Notes under the pieces: model-generated
What the model saw: only the letters and a program-made list of their open reading frames with translations
Database searches by the model: none
What the model was told of the DNA's origin: nothing
Position numbers and translations under genes: made by a program
Assembly (NCBI RefSeq): GCF_016919175.1
Contig: NZ_JAFFPU010000061.1
Span: 1 to 43,835 of the forward strand
DNA length: 43,835 nucleotides
Reading direction: 5' to 3'
Source of the DNA: Leptospira ainlahdjerensis
GTDB lineage: Bacteria > Spirochaetota > Leptospiria > Leptospirales > Leptospiraceae
Part shown: one piece after another, positions 18,292-28,005 of the stretch
Numbering within the stretch: position 1 is the stretch's first letter
Layout of the letters: each line of letters opens with the position of its first letter

Positions 18292-20454
18292 ATGCCTAAG
18301 ACAAATTTCGACATACTTTGGATCATCCTTTCTTCAGGACTTGTTTTTTTTATGCAGGCCGGTTTTCTTTGTCTTGAATCCGGGCTGACAAGAACCAAAA
18401 ATTCGATCAACGTCGCGATCAAGAATATTACAGACTTCGGAATCGCCACGCTCATCTTCTACTCCGTCGGATTCGGTCTTATGTTCGGATCCAGCTTCTT
18501 CGGATTTATTGGATCCGATTCCTTCTTTCCCGAATTTTCAACGGTCCATCCTGAAATCGCCGTTTTCTTTTTGTTTCAACTTATGTTCTGCGGCACGGCG
18601 GCGACGATAGTTTCGGGAGCCGTCGCAGAACGTATGAAATTCGGAGCTTATATAGTAGTGACGATCGTTATCTCCGCCATCATCTATCCGATCTTCGGTC
18701 ATTGGGTATGGGGAAAGAATTTACTCAACTGGGAGACGGCAACCGGTTGGCTCGGTAAGCTGGGCTTTGTCGATTTTGCGGGATCGACCGTCGTTCATAG
18801 CGTGGGTGGCTGGGTAGGACTCGCGGCGATGTTACTTTTAGGCAATCGTTCCGGAAGATACGGCGAAGACGGATCGGTTCGTTACATTACGGGACACAAC
18901 CTTCCGCTCGCGATGCTCGGAACCTTGATCCTTTGGCTTGGATGGATAGGCTTTAACGGAGGAAGCACGTTAGCGTTCACCGCTTCGGTTCCTAAAATCA
19001 TCGTCAACACGATGTTCGCCGCGGCGAGCGGAATGGCGGCCTCTCTTATCTACGGCTGGATCCGACTTCAATATGCGGAAGCGACTCTTCCCTTAAACGG
19101 CGCGTTAGCCGGTCTTGTCGCGATCACCGCGTCCTGTCACGCGGTCGGTTCCCTCGACTCCGTCTTTATCGGCTTCGTCGCTGGGATCATAATGTTTGAA
19201 ACAAGATCTCTTTTGGATCGACTTCGCATAGACGACGCTGTGGGAGCCATTCCGGTACATCTCGCGGCCGGGATTTGGGGAACGATCGCAGTAGGTCTAT
19301 TCGGAAATTTGGAAGTTTTAGGGACAGGATTGACACGATGGGAACAAATCCAAGTGCAAGGTATCGGAATTCTCACCTGTTTCGCTCTCGCCTTCGGATT
19401 GAGTTATCTTATTTTAGGATTGGCAAATCGTTTTTTTAAGTTTCGTGTTTCCGAACTGAACGAGCAAAAAGGTTTAAACTATACGGAACATCGAGCGACG
19501 ACCGAACTCATTGATCTTTTTCTCGAGATGGAATACCAAAAAAGAACGGGGGATCTCAGTAAGGATCTTTCCATCGAACCGTTCACGGAAGTCGGTCAGA
19601 TAGCCGAACGATACAATTCCGTTCTGGGAAGAATCCGGATGAACATCCAGGAAAAGGAGATTCTCACAAAACAATTGGAAGAAAACCTCAATCTGATTCA
19701 AAACGATCTTTCCACTGCGAAAAAAATTCAGTCCGGAATTCTTTCTCAAAAAGATAGAACGATTGGAGAACTCGAAATCATCATACGTTATCTGCCGTTG
19801 AGCGAAGTCGGAGGTGATTTTTTCGACATTATGGAACTTCGGCCAGGGCTGACCCGATTTTTTCTTGCGGATGCGACCGGGCACGGAATACAAGCGGCTC
19901 TGATCACGATGGCGATCAAAGCGATCTACGAATCTCTCAAACGTGGAATCTACAGCGTTACTGAAGTTTTATATCACCTAAACAACGAATTCTTAAATAC
20001 ATTCAGAAATTTGAATCAATTTTTTACTTGTATCGTGTTAGATATCGATACGAAGTCCGGCAATGTTCGTTATGCCTCGGCGGGCCATATTCCTCAATAT
20101 CTGATTTTTGAAAATAAAATTCTAAAGCTGGAAAAAACGGGAAGAATCGTCGGAGCCATCTCTAAAACGGAATACACTTCGAACGAATTCAAAATCAATC
20201 CGGATTCTAAACTTGTCCTTTTTACGGACGGCCTCGTAGAACAATGGAACACCGAGAAGGAAGAATTCGGCGAGGAAAGAGTCGAAAGAATCATTCATTC
20301 GATGGATTCCAAATCCCTTAGAGACGGGATCGACTCTTTGTTAAGCGAACAAGAAAAATTCTTATCCGGCGTACCAAAACAGGACGACATTTCTATCATC
20401 GGTATCAATTGGAAACGAAACGGAGTTTCAACTCAGAATCGAAGTTCGTTTTGA
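18292..20454 (+). CDS. Ammonium transporter fused to a SpoIIE-type (PP2C) phosphatase
   Basis: The 720-residue protein starts with a full Amt/Rh channel (about 1-395) including both pore histidines, His169 in STVVHSVGG and His323 in IPVHLAAGIWG, plus the FCGTAATIVSGAVAERMKFG segment. A linker and coiled coil follow (about 400-490, HAMP-like, ending in LSTAKKIQSGIL, the usual lead-in to SpoIIE domains). A PP2C/SpoIIE phosphatase spans about 495-710, with metal-binding EVGGDFFD (Asp509), LADATGHGIQAAL, YASAGHIPQ and LFTDGLVEQ, ending near KQDDISIIGI. It probably senses ammonium and dephosphorylates a STAS-type target. It is not followed by a PII (glnK) gene. Confidence 0.95.
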   Translation: MPKTNFDILWIILSSGLVFFMQAGFLCLESGLTRTKNSINVAIKNITDFGIATLIFYSVGFGLMFGSSFFGFIGSDSFFPEFSTVHPEIAVFFLFQLMFCGTAATIVSGAVAERMKFGAYIVVTIVISAIIYPIFGHWVWGKNLLNWETATGWLGKLGFVDFAGSTVVHSVGGWVGLAAMLLLGNRSGRYGEDGSVRYITGHNLPLAMLGTLILWLGWIGFNGGSTLAFTASVPKIIVNTMFAAASGMAASLIYGWIRLQYAEATLPLNGALAGLVAITASCHAVGSLDSVFIGFVAGIIMFETRSLLDRLRIDDAVGAIPVHLAAGIWGTIAVGLFGNLEVLGTGLTRWEQIQVQGIGILTCFALAFGLSYLILGLANRFFKFRVSELNEQKGLNYTEHRATTELIDLFLEMEYQKRTGDLSKDLSIEPFTEVGQIAERYNSVLGRIRMNIQEKEILTKQLEENLNLIQNDLSTAKKIQSGILSQKDRTIGELEIIIRYLPLSEVGGDFFDIMELRPGLTRFFLADATGHGIQAALITMAIKAIYESLKRGIYSVTEVLYHLNNEFLNTFRNLNQFFTCIVLDIDTKSGNVRYASAGHIPQYLIFENKILKLEKTGRIVGAISKTEYTSNEFKINPDSKLVLFTDGLVEQWNTEKEEFGEERVERIIHSMDSKSLRDGIDSLLSEQEKFLSGVPKQDDISIIGINWKRNGVSTQNRSSF

Positions 20455-20602
20455 TTTGTAGAACCCTTTCTAAATACAATTCCGGGACATTTTGGAACGG
20501 GTCAGAGTAACATTACTTGAAATCTTCTCCGAACTCGAACGACTCGAAAATTTTTAATTCCGAAAATTCTCCGGAGTTCCATAAGTTCGATTTAGTGATC
20601 TT

Positions 20603-23600
20603 CTACAATCGAATTCCCAAAATTCTACTGTAAGTTTCCCCTTTTGCCGTTGTCGTCCTGCTATAAATAAACTTAAAGAAGGAAGTTTTTTCGTAACCGG
20701 TTTCGGCCTCGTATTCGTGATTCCAAATCAAACCTCCGATCGCGGGAAAGCCGAATACTCCCCGATTTCTAAAACCTCTTTCCGACTTCGATTCGGAGAA
20801 GTAAAAAAGTCCACCTAAAACTTTAGTCGATTCTTCCTTGTAAATTTCGGAACGGTTGTTGTAATAAACAAGCCCAAAGCCGCCTAACGTGAGCGAACCT
20901 TCTTTATCTTTCGAATGATAAGTAAGAGCCGGAGGAAGCAGGAAGGAATAACCGTCGGAGGTCTCGCTATAACGATAGACCGGAAGAAAGTTTTGAATTT
21001 TTTCCTGTGGAGAATTGAGATAACGAATCCAAAGAAAGTTCCAATCCGTCAACTGGGGAGTCGATTCGTATCCGGCCAAAACGCCGCCGAGCACGGACCA
21101 GCGGGTTCTATCCTTCTCGAATTCGGAATGAAACGCGCCTAAAAACAAGGACAACTCTTTCTTCTGCTCCGATAACGAAGATTCCAAGTCCACAAGATAG
21201 AGAAAATTATAACGATTGCTCTTCATATTTCTTCCCTGATAATATCCCATTAAGAAAAATGAATATTCACTTCCTTCGTTAAAGGAAGTATACACCAGAG
21301 GAAAAAGTAGGAAGGTTTTTTCAGCTCCGCTTCTTTCGCTGGAATAATAAACTGAAGGAAATAGAAAAAAACTTTTGGTTCCTTCCTCGTCGTCCCGTTT
21401 GTAATTCAGAAGAATTCCGAATAAGTTCGTATGAGAGCGGATTTTTCCCTGCCTTTCGTTAAAACTCCGATAACTCACGATCGGAACGATCCAACGGTAG
21501 TAATCGTAGTCTTTGTGATCCGAACTTTTATAAAAGAAAAGAGGAAACAGATAAGAACTCGTTTCGTGTTCTCCTTCCATTCCGTTTTTATCATATCCGA
21601 AAAGCGCAAGGGCCGCCTTAAAAGAAGTCGATTCTGATCCGTTGTGAAGATATTGAGTGTTTTTATAGTTCGCCAAAAACAACCAATCGAAACCCCATAC
21701 GTCCTTTTTGATCTTGTCTTCACGAACACGTTCTTCGAATGTATGGAGCAACGGAACGGGGGCGATCGGATAGAACCGATTTGTATAAAGATTGGCGCCT
21801 CCACCTTCCTGGACGGACTTTGTCTGAAAGAAAACAGGTGTGAATATTGTGTAATCCACATAACCCTTTCGAGCGACCTCTTCTTTTTGATACCAGAACG
21901 GAAGAAACATCGTCCGCTTGAATCCGCTCTTTTGATCAGATTTAATTCCGGCGATCATAAGAATACTTGTTTCGGAAGAAGTCGGAGTCACTTCGTTCGA
22001 ATAAAGAATCGGAATCAAACTGGAAGAATACGTTTGAATTCCGCTTTCTTGTTTTGTCTTTCTAAAAAAGAATAGGGATAAGTTCCACGATCGAGTATCC
22101 TGAGTCGGTTCAACTTCCGAAGAATAGCCGCCTAAAAGACCGAGCAACATCTTAAATTCGAAATTTTGTTTTTTAAGAATCGGAAAATTTTTCTGTTCAG
22201 AGTTTGCAAAAAACAACCAGGTCCAGCCGTTAGTTTCCACCCTGGTCTCATTTTCCGTAACACTTTCATAGGTATAAAAAAGGGGAATCGGAAAGATCGT
22301 ATAAAAATTGTTATCCGAAGAGGACACAAGTTTCGAGTTTCCCTCTTTCAAACTTTTATGAACATATAATAACGAATACACGACGGATTCGTCCTGTCCG
22401 AACGACGTTCTCTCCTTCTCGTAATAAATAAACGGAGGAAAAAGGAGTCTTTCCTCTTGAGTCCGGGAATTCTTCCTGTAATTAAAAATCAAACCGAACG
22501 TAGCATCGTAGGACTCCGGAGTCCGTTCTACCGAATAAAAGAAGGGCACCGTATCCGACTTGAACTTCCAATTCTCCCCTTCGCTGATCCTCTTGCCGAA
22601 ATAAAACGGAAAGACATAAAAGGAGGAAACCTCCTCCTTCTCCCCTTGTCTCCACTTGGATGCGCCGGCCAAGAGCAGAAAATTCCAGGAAGAAGCTTGC
22701 GCTGAGGAAGAACTGTAATGGCCGAAAATGAAACGGTATTTTTCGTCATTCTCCCTTCCCCACAAAACAAAAGGAATCGGAAGAATAAAGTTCAACTCCG
22801 AAGTATAAGGTTTTTCAAATGCAATTCCCTCTTTCGATCCGCTGTAATAAAAAAGACTGAGTAGAAAGGATCGTTTCGTTTTTAAGACGGCGTCTTCGCC
22901 GGAAGAATATAAAAAGAGAGGAGTATATAGATTTCTTTTCTTCAAAACCAAACTTTCGCTGTTTGAACGATCTTCATAGTTTCTAAAATAAAACGGAAAA
23001 AACAAACTGTAACCGGAGCCGCTACTGTTCCCTTCTTTATGATTGTATTCTTCAGAAGCCTGATAAAGCGGAAATAAGATTCCATGAAAGGAGGAACGTT
23101 CGTAAGCTCCGGTCTTTTCTCTAGAGCGATAGAAAAAGATACTTTTTGTCTCCAAAGAGGAAGCGGTTTCACGATGTGTGAAGAACGGAAAAAAACGATA
23201 AGCGACTTCCTCTTTCGACTTTGAATAACGAATCAATGGCCAGAGAACCGAATATTCCCGACGGTCTTTTTCCTGTTCCATCACGAAAATAAAAATCCCC
23301 AAAGAACGGACAAAATCGGAACCTTTCCTTTGTTCCGCGTAAAGGGGAAACACAACTCGATACGATTCGTTTCCGATCGTTCCCCAAAAGGTAGGCAGAG
23401 GAAGTGGAAACGCGAAAATTTTATCTTCGTTGTTTTTTCCCCAAGTAAACCAACCGAGGGGAAGAATTCGAAAGTGTTTTTTATCGTCGCCGGATTGATA
23501 ACTGGCGATACCGAATAACGCTTCCCAACCAAAATAATTTCTTGAATTTTCTCTCGCTAACTTCTTATACGAGACAAAATTCGATCCTTCTTGAGCAGAC

Positions 23601-26152
23601 CTCTGTTCTTTCTCCTCTCCTACAACCGCGACCCGAACTTCCTTTTTTACACTGAGACTTTTTTGATTCTTTGCCTGAGGCAAAACCGGAACGGATTCCT
23701 CTTTTTTTTCATCGTCAAAAAAGGTAAGAGGATTGGAAATCTCCTTCCGTAGAGAAACGCTGAAGAGGTTGTAGATAAACGCGTAATCCAGATCCACATA
23801 GAATTCTTTTCCGGATTCGCTCGACTTCAAAGAAGCGTCGAACTTACCACCTGTTTGAGAAATCGAGATCCCACCAAAGTAAAGTTCTAAGTTTTTATTC
23901 TTCTCGTAGTATTTTAGATAAGCCGGAAGAAAAATATCCCCTCTGGACTCCGAACTCTTCCATTGCCAATAAAGGGGCGCTATAAAACTCGAACTTGTTT
24001 TAGTTTCCCTGTTTTCAGAAGAGTAATAGAGAAATATCCAGTCTCTATCCACGTTCGGAGATCGGAGGCGATAGTGGACCGGACTAAAAGAAACGTAATT
24101 CCGATCGTCTCCACCGAACCGAAAATAAAAAGGCAACCAGAGATTATATTCATTTTTTTGATAATAGTGTAACGGAAGAACGGTTCTTGTTGTGGTCTCT
24201 CCCGAAGAATCCTTCCAGCGGTAATACAATCCGGCCAAGCCAAAAAACGATTCCCCGGTTTTCGATTCCGAGGAATAATAGAACGGATAAAAACGCTGAA
24301 AAGAAAAATTCTTCGAATTGAATTCGTGATAACCGAGTGTAAACAATTCGTCTTCGGTTTCCGAGTAATATTTATAATAAAAGGGAGCGATCGTTTGTTT
24401 TTCATTCTCCGATCCGTTCTGAAAAAATAGAAACAAAGGCATCGCCAGATAAGAATTCTTTTTATGAAAGTAAAACGGAAACACAAACGAAGAAAGATAT
24501 TCTCCTTGAGCGCCCTTACTCCAATAGGTGTTTAGAACAAAAGTTTCCGATTCTTGCTTTCGAGTATGCCGATAGATCGGAAGCGGCAAGAGCGTCAACT
24601 GAGTGAAATTTTCCCCGTCGTAGTTGTGATGATACAAAGGTAAAACGGTAAGATAGGAATCCTTTTTGTAAAAAAGAAAAGGAGCGCTTATAAGTTCCGA
24701 AAGCCCCTTCCCTCGTTCCCGTTTGAAATACGTATTCAGATAATAATCGTGGGTGACATCTTCCGATCGATGTTGATAAAAAAGAGGTCCGGCTCGGTTT
24801 ACGGACCGATCTCGATCCGTCCAAGAAAAGTAGAACGGAAACAAATGCTTATATTCGTTTTTCTTAAAATAGAAAAACGGAAAAATCGTAAGGTCTGACA
24901 ACCCGTCTTTGTCGGTCTTCCAATAGGTATTGATCAGAAAGTTTTCCGAAAAATCCTTTGCGTCCTTACGATAATATAAAAATGGAGGAAAAAACTGAGT
25001 GAATTCTTCCCCGTCGTAGCCGTGGTGATAGAGAGGAAAAATGTTGAAGTAGGATTTCTCTTTGTAAAAGACGAAAGGGAAAAAAGTAAAACTGGAATCC
25101 GATTGATTTTTACTTCCGGACCAGTAGAGCAAAGGTAGAACTCGAAAATAACTCCAGTCCTTATCCTTTCCCCATTGAAACAAAAGAAAGTTTCTGATTT
25201 TATAATCTTCTCCGTTTTCTTGTAGATACAAAGCCAAAGGAAGAAATAAGAACTTAGTATTTTCCGAACGAAGCGAAATCGATTTTGATTTGTACCAACC
25301 GATCGGGCTGAAAGAATATTCAAAATAAGAGTCGCTTGTTTTTTCCTCGTCCTGAAACCAAAGCGGAGAATAAATCGTGAACGTCTTGGATTCTTTGTTC
25401 GATCTGGATTGATGATAAAAAGGAAAAAAGGTAAACGAATAGTCCTCCCTTATTTTTTCCGTCGAGTAATGAAGTAGAGGAAAGAATCGGAAAAATCTTC
25501 TTTCCAAGTCGTGGCCCCAGTGAAACAAGGCGAGCGTAGTTTTAGATTCCTCCGGAGTTTCTTTGTTAAATAAAAGCAAAGGAAGAATCAAAGTCGAAGT
25601 CGATTTTACTCCGCCGATCAATTCCTTCTCTCTTGCGATCAAGGGAAAAAATCCGGGAAACATGGAGAAACTTTTTTCAAAGCCGGGCCCGGACGAACTC
25701 GAGTTGTAACCCAACCAATAAAAGTTCGTCGACTCCCGATATCCTGGTCCGTCCCCGGAAGGAGCCACGGTTCGACGATAGAATACGGGAGAAAGAAAAG
25801 TATTGTCTTGGATTCCTTCCAGATTCAGACTTCGATAGCTATAGAACGGAAAAAGATAACTTTTGGAGGCGTTACCCGACTTCGCCTCCAGAGAATTATA
25901 AAACGGGAATATTCTAAATTGCTTAAATTTTGGATAATCGGTATAACGGATAAACCAGAGGACGTGGACCGAATTGTGACCGTTCCAGCGTTCCCAGTCC
26001 ACAAAACCGGCTCTCAAGGGATATTTTTCTTCCTTTTCACTTCCGAAAATTTCTTTTTTTTCACGGACGAGTTCGTCGAAAGGATCTTCCGTTTGGGACC
26101 AAAGAAGTGCGGGAAAAAAGATAAGGATTAAAAGAAATAAATAATTTCGCAT
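20603..26152 (-). CDS. Giant exported repeat protein, aromatic-rich and beta-strand-rich
   Basis: The 1849-residue product has a clear signal peptide (MRNYLFLLILIFFPALLWSQ). The rest is dominated by Phe/Tyr/Trp-rich strands with motifs of the type FFPFYY, FPLYHH and PLxxYR, separated by polar Ser/Lys/Glu/Asp turns. A longer repeat of about 75-95 residues recurs at about 370-620 (YHH.YDGE.FTQ...P..YR, LNTYW, GLS.L..FPF.Y.KK). At about 850-960 a charged Lys/Glu linker splits the protein into two halves. Strand alternation suggests outer-membrane or solenoid beta structure. It resembles a leptospiral family I recall as LA_1737, not verified. It is the last gene of the murJ group. Confidence 0.85.
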   Translation of the reverse strand: MRNYLFLLILIFFPALLWSQTEDPFDELVREKKEIFGSEKEEKYPLRAGFVDWERWNGHNSVHVLWFIRYTDYPKFKQFRIFPFYNSLEAKSGNASKSYLFPFYSYRSLNLEGIQDNTFLSPVFYRRTVAPSGDGPGYRESTNFYWLGYNSSSSGPGFEKSFSMFPGFFPLIAREKELIGGVKSTSTLILPLLLFNKETPEESKTTLALFHWGHDLERRFFRFFPLLHYSTEKIREDYSFTFFPFYHQSRSNKESKTFTIYSPLWFQDEEKTSDSYFEYSFSPIGWYKSKSISLRSENTKFLFLPLALYLQENGEDYKIRNFLLFQWGKDKDWSYFRVLPLLYWSGSKNQSDSSFTFFPFVFYKEKSYFNIFPLYHHGYDGEEFTQFFPPFLYYRKDAKDFSENFLINTYWKTDKDGLSDLTIFPFFYFKKNEYKHLFPFYFSWTDRDRSVNRAGPLFYQHRSEDVTHDYYLNTYFKRERGKGLSELISAPFLFYKKDSYLTVLPLYHHNYDGENFTQLTLLPLPIYRHTRKQESETFVLNTYWSKGAQGEYLSSFVFPFYFHKKNSYLAMPLFLFFQNGSENEKQTIAPFYYKYYSETEDELFTLGYHEFNSKNFSFQRFYPFYYSSESKTGESFFGLAGLYYRWKDSSGETTTRTVLPLHYYQKNEYNLWLPFYFRFGGDDRNYVSFSPVHYRLRSPNVDRDWIFLYYSSENRETKTSSSFIAPLYWQWKSSESRGDIFLPAYLKYYEKNKNLELYFGGISISQTGGKFDASLKSSESGKEFYVDLDYAFIYNLFSVSLRKEISNPLTFFDDEKKEESVPVLPQAKNQKSLSVKKEVRVAVVGEEKEQRSAQEGSNFVSYKKLARENSRNYFGWEALFGIASYQSGDDKKHFRILPLGWFTWGKNNEDKIFAFPLPLPTFWGTIGNESYRVVFPLYAEQRKGSDFVRSLGIFIFVMEQEKDRREYSVLWPLIRYSKSKEEVAYRFFPFFTHRETASSLETKSIFFYRSREKTGAYERSSFHGILFPLYQASEEYNHKEGNSSGSGYSLFFPFYFRNYEDRSNSESLVLKKRNLYTPLFLYSSGEDAVLKTKRSFLLSLFYYSGSKEGIAFEKPYTSELNFILPIPFVLWGRENDEKYRFIFGHYSSSSAQASSWNFLLLAGASKWRQGEKEEVSSFYVFPFYFGKRISEGENWKFKSDTVPFFYSVERTPESYDATFGLIFNYRKNSRTQEERLLFPPFIYYEKERTSFGQDESVVYSLLYVHKSLKEGNSKLVSSSDNNFYTIFPIPLFYTYESVTENETRVETNGWTWLFFANSEQKNFPILKKQNFEFKMLLGLLGGYSSEVEPTQDTRSWNLSLFFFRKTKQESGIQTYSSSLIPILYSNEVTPTSSETSILMIAGIKSDQKSGFKRTMFLPFWYQKEEVARKGYVDYTIFTPVFFQTKSVQEGGGANLYTNRFYPIAPVPLLHTFEERVREDKIKKDVWGFDWLFLANYKNTQYLHNGSESTSFKAALALFGYDKNGMEGEHETSSYLFPLFFYKSSDHKDYDYYRWIVPIVSYRSFNERQGKIRSHTNLFGILLNYKRDDEEGTKSFFLFPSVYYSSERSGAEKTFLLFPLVYTSFNEGSEYSFFLMGYYQGRNMKSNRYNFLYLVDLESSLSEQKKELSLFLGAFHSEFEKDRTRWSVLGGVLAGYESTPQLTDWNFLWIRYLNSPQEKIQNFLPVYRYSETSDGYSFLLPPALTYHSKDKEGSLTLGGFGLVYYNNRSEIYKEESTKVLGGLFYFSESKSERGFRNRGVFGFPAIGGLIWNHEYEAETGYEKTSFFKFIYSRTTTAKGETYSRILGIRL

Positions 26153-26175
26153 CGTATTGGGGTTGGACTTATATC

Positions 26176-26397
26176 TTAGAGATCGATCTCAACGGTCTTT
26201 CGTTTTCCTTTTTCTCCGGAAAGAATTCGAATTTTTTTCTTTGGAACTTTCCACTCTTTGGATAGGGCCTCGATCACCGCTTGATTCGCTTTTCCTTCCA
26301 AAGCCGGTTCTCGGACCGCAATCGTAATGGAACCATCCTCCTCTTTTCTGAGAAAGACTTTTTTGGAGTTTGGTTTTACGTAAATCGTAAACTTCAT
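26176..26397 (-). CDS. DUF167 (YggU-type) family protein
   Basis: A 73-residue cytosolic protein with the full DUF167 pattern: VKPNSKK near the N-terminus, VREPALEGKANQAVIEALSKEW in the middle and KIRILSGEKGKRKTVEI at the end. Function is unresolved in all bacteria; it often travels with membrane-protein or division genes. It sits 9 bp after murJ and 23 bp before the giant exported protein gene on the minus strand, so co-transcription is likely. Confidence 0.93.
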   Translation of the reverse strand: MKFTIYVKPNSKKVFLRKEEDGSITIAVREPALEGKANQAVIEALSKEWKVPKKKIRILSGEKGKRKTVEIDL

Positions 26398-26406
26398 TCC
26401 GACTTG

Positions 26407-28002
26407 TTAGGTGATCCGGTGTTTTTTACGAAACCTTCCCACCAAAAGGTATATCCCTTCCACGCGGAAAACGAGACTCGAAACAAAGAAAAGCGCCATT
26501 GCCGGAAGAATTACGATAAAAAGGTTGATCCTGGACGCCTGCGCGTAACTCACCCCCTCTCCTTCCAAGTAGTTTAAAATTGGCGAATATAAGAATAAAT
26601 TATGAAAGAGCAAGTAAGTCCCCAAAAGAAAAAAAGGAACTATCATTTTGGAAATTTTTTTCAAGAGCGAAAGCCAGGGAAATTCGACCCTGTGTTTTTT
26701 TAAAAGTGCCCCGAGTAAAACAAAAGTAATCGAAGCGGAGATCGCCGACGCGAGTGCGATCGCCGAATGTTTTAAAAACCAAACCAGAGAAAGATTCAAA
26801 ACGATATTGAACGTAAAGGAGGCAGACTGAATCTTGAGAGGAGTTTTTGTATCTTGAAACGCATAATAAGAGGAAATCAAAATCTTATTGATGCTAAAAA
26901 AAGGAATCGCGATCGAATAAAAGATCAAGGGTAAAACTGCGGTGTGGGTCGCAAGATGATCCCATTTTCCTCCGAAGTAAATCGAATCTAAAATGGAACC
27001 GGATAAGATCGACATTCCGATCGCAGCAGGAACCGTAAGAAAGATCGCAAATTCAAGAGCTGCGGACAATTCTGTTCCCACCTCGGACCACTGTTCGTTC
27101 TTCAAGGATTGAAGAAGCGCTGGAAGAATCGTGGTGGCAAGCGCGACTCCGATGATGCCGGTCGGCAGTTGAACGAGTCTTTGTGCGTAATCCAAACTCA
27201 CAACAGCGCCCAAACCCGGATTTTGATTTTGAACCCAATTCGCGAGAAAGATATCCACAAGAAGACTCAACTGATAAAAACCGCCGCCGAGAGCAGCCGG
27301 AAGCATCAGTCGAAAGATCTTTTGGATCGCCGGGTGTTTCCAGTTCCAGTTGATCTTCGGCAGGTCCCCTTTTTTCCAGACAAACCAAACCTGCACGAGA
27401 AACTGAATCAGACCTCCGGTCACGATCGCCGAACAAAGGACAATCACTCGGTCGTGAAGATCGGAAATAAACGGAAACAAAACGATAAAGACAAAAAGAT
27501 AACTCAGATTTAAGATAATCGGAGAAAGAGAAGGAACAAAAAAACGATTTTTAGAATTCGAGATCGCCATAAAAATCGCGGAAAGACTCGCCGTGACGAT
27601 CAAAAAAAAGAGGATATAGGTAAGCTCTATTACTAAATTTGAATATTCTTTTGTTCCTCCCACAAGAAACGGAAGAAAAAACGGGGAAAGTAAAAACATC
27701 ACTCCGACGAGAAGCGAAAGAACGAAAAACAAAAAGGAGAGAACGGCGCCGCTCATAACCTTTGCTTCTTCTTCGCTGATTTTTCCCGACTCCGCATAGA
27801 GAGGCATAAAGGATTGGGAAAGAGTTCCCTCCGCCAAAAGATTGCGAAACATATTGGGTAAACGATAAGCGACCGAAAACGCGGAAGCCACCATGCCGGT
27901 TCCGAAGGAGACGGCCATAAAATGATCTCTCACAAGACCGAGAATTCTGGACAAGAACGTATAAAACGAAAGTGCGATGCTTCGCGAAGCGGCGTTGGAC
28001 AA
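26407..28002 (-). CDS. murJ: Lipid II flippase MurJ (MviN family)
   Basis: MurJ moves undecaprenyl-pyrophosphoryl-MurNAc-GlcNAc-pentapeptide across the inner membrane for peptidoglycan synthesis. The 531-residue protein has about 14 membrane helices and the family N-terminus SFYTFLSRILGLVRDHFMA, with AYRLPNMFRNLLAEGTLSQSFMPLYAE containing the conserved cavity arginines. LPTGIIGVALATTILPALL is also typical. It begins 3 bp after the STAS-protein stop and is followed 9 bp later by the DUF167 gene. Its placement between a sensor/STAS pair and the giant protein suggests an envelope-related operon. Confidence 0.97.
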   Translation of the reverse strand: MSNAASRSIALSFYTFLSRILGLVRDHFMAVSFGTGMVASAFSVAYRLPNMFRNLLAEGTLSQSFMPLYAESGKISEEEAKVMSGAVLSFLFFVLSLLVGVMFLLSPFFLPFLVGGTKEYSNLVIELTYILFFLIVTASLSAIFMAISNSKNRFFVPSLSPIILNLSYLFVFIVLFPFISDLHDRVIVLCSAIVTGGLIQFLVQVWFVWKKGDLPKINWNWKHPAIQKIFRLMLPAALGGGFYQLSLLVDIFLANWVQNQNPGLGAVVSLDYAQRLVQLPTGIIGVALATTILPALLQSLKNEQWSEVGTELSAALEFAIFLTVPAAIGMSILSGSILDSIYFGGKWDHLATHTAVLPLIFYSIAIPFFSINKILISSYYAFQDTKTPLKIQSASFTFNIVLNLSLVWFLKHSAIALASAISASITFVLLGALLKKHRVEFPWLSLLKKISKMIVPFFLLGTYLLFHNLFLYSPILNYLEGEGVSYAQASRINLFIVILPAMALFFVSSLVFRVEGIYLLVGRFRKKHRIT

Positions 28003-28005
28003 CTC

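Noticed and set aside
24934..25323. Alternative frames inside the giant protein gene
   Set aside because: Shadow frames of a long repetitive coding sequence; the main frame is open for 1849 codons with a signal peptide and motif periodicity.
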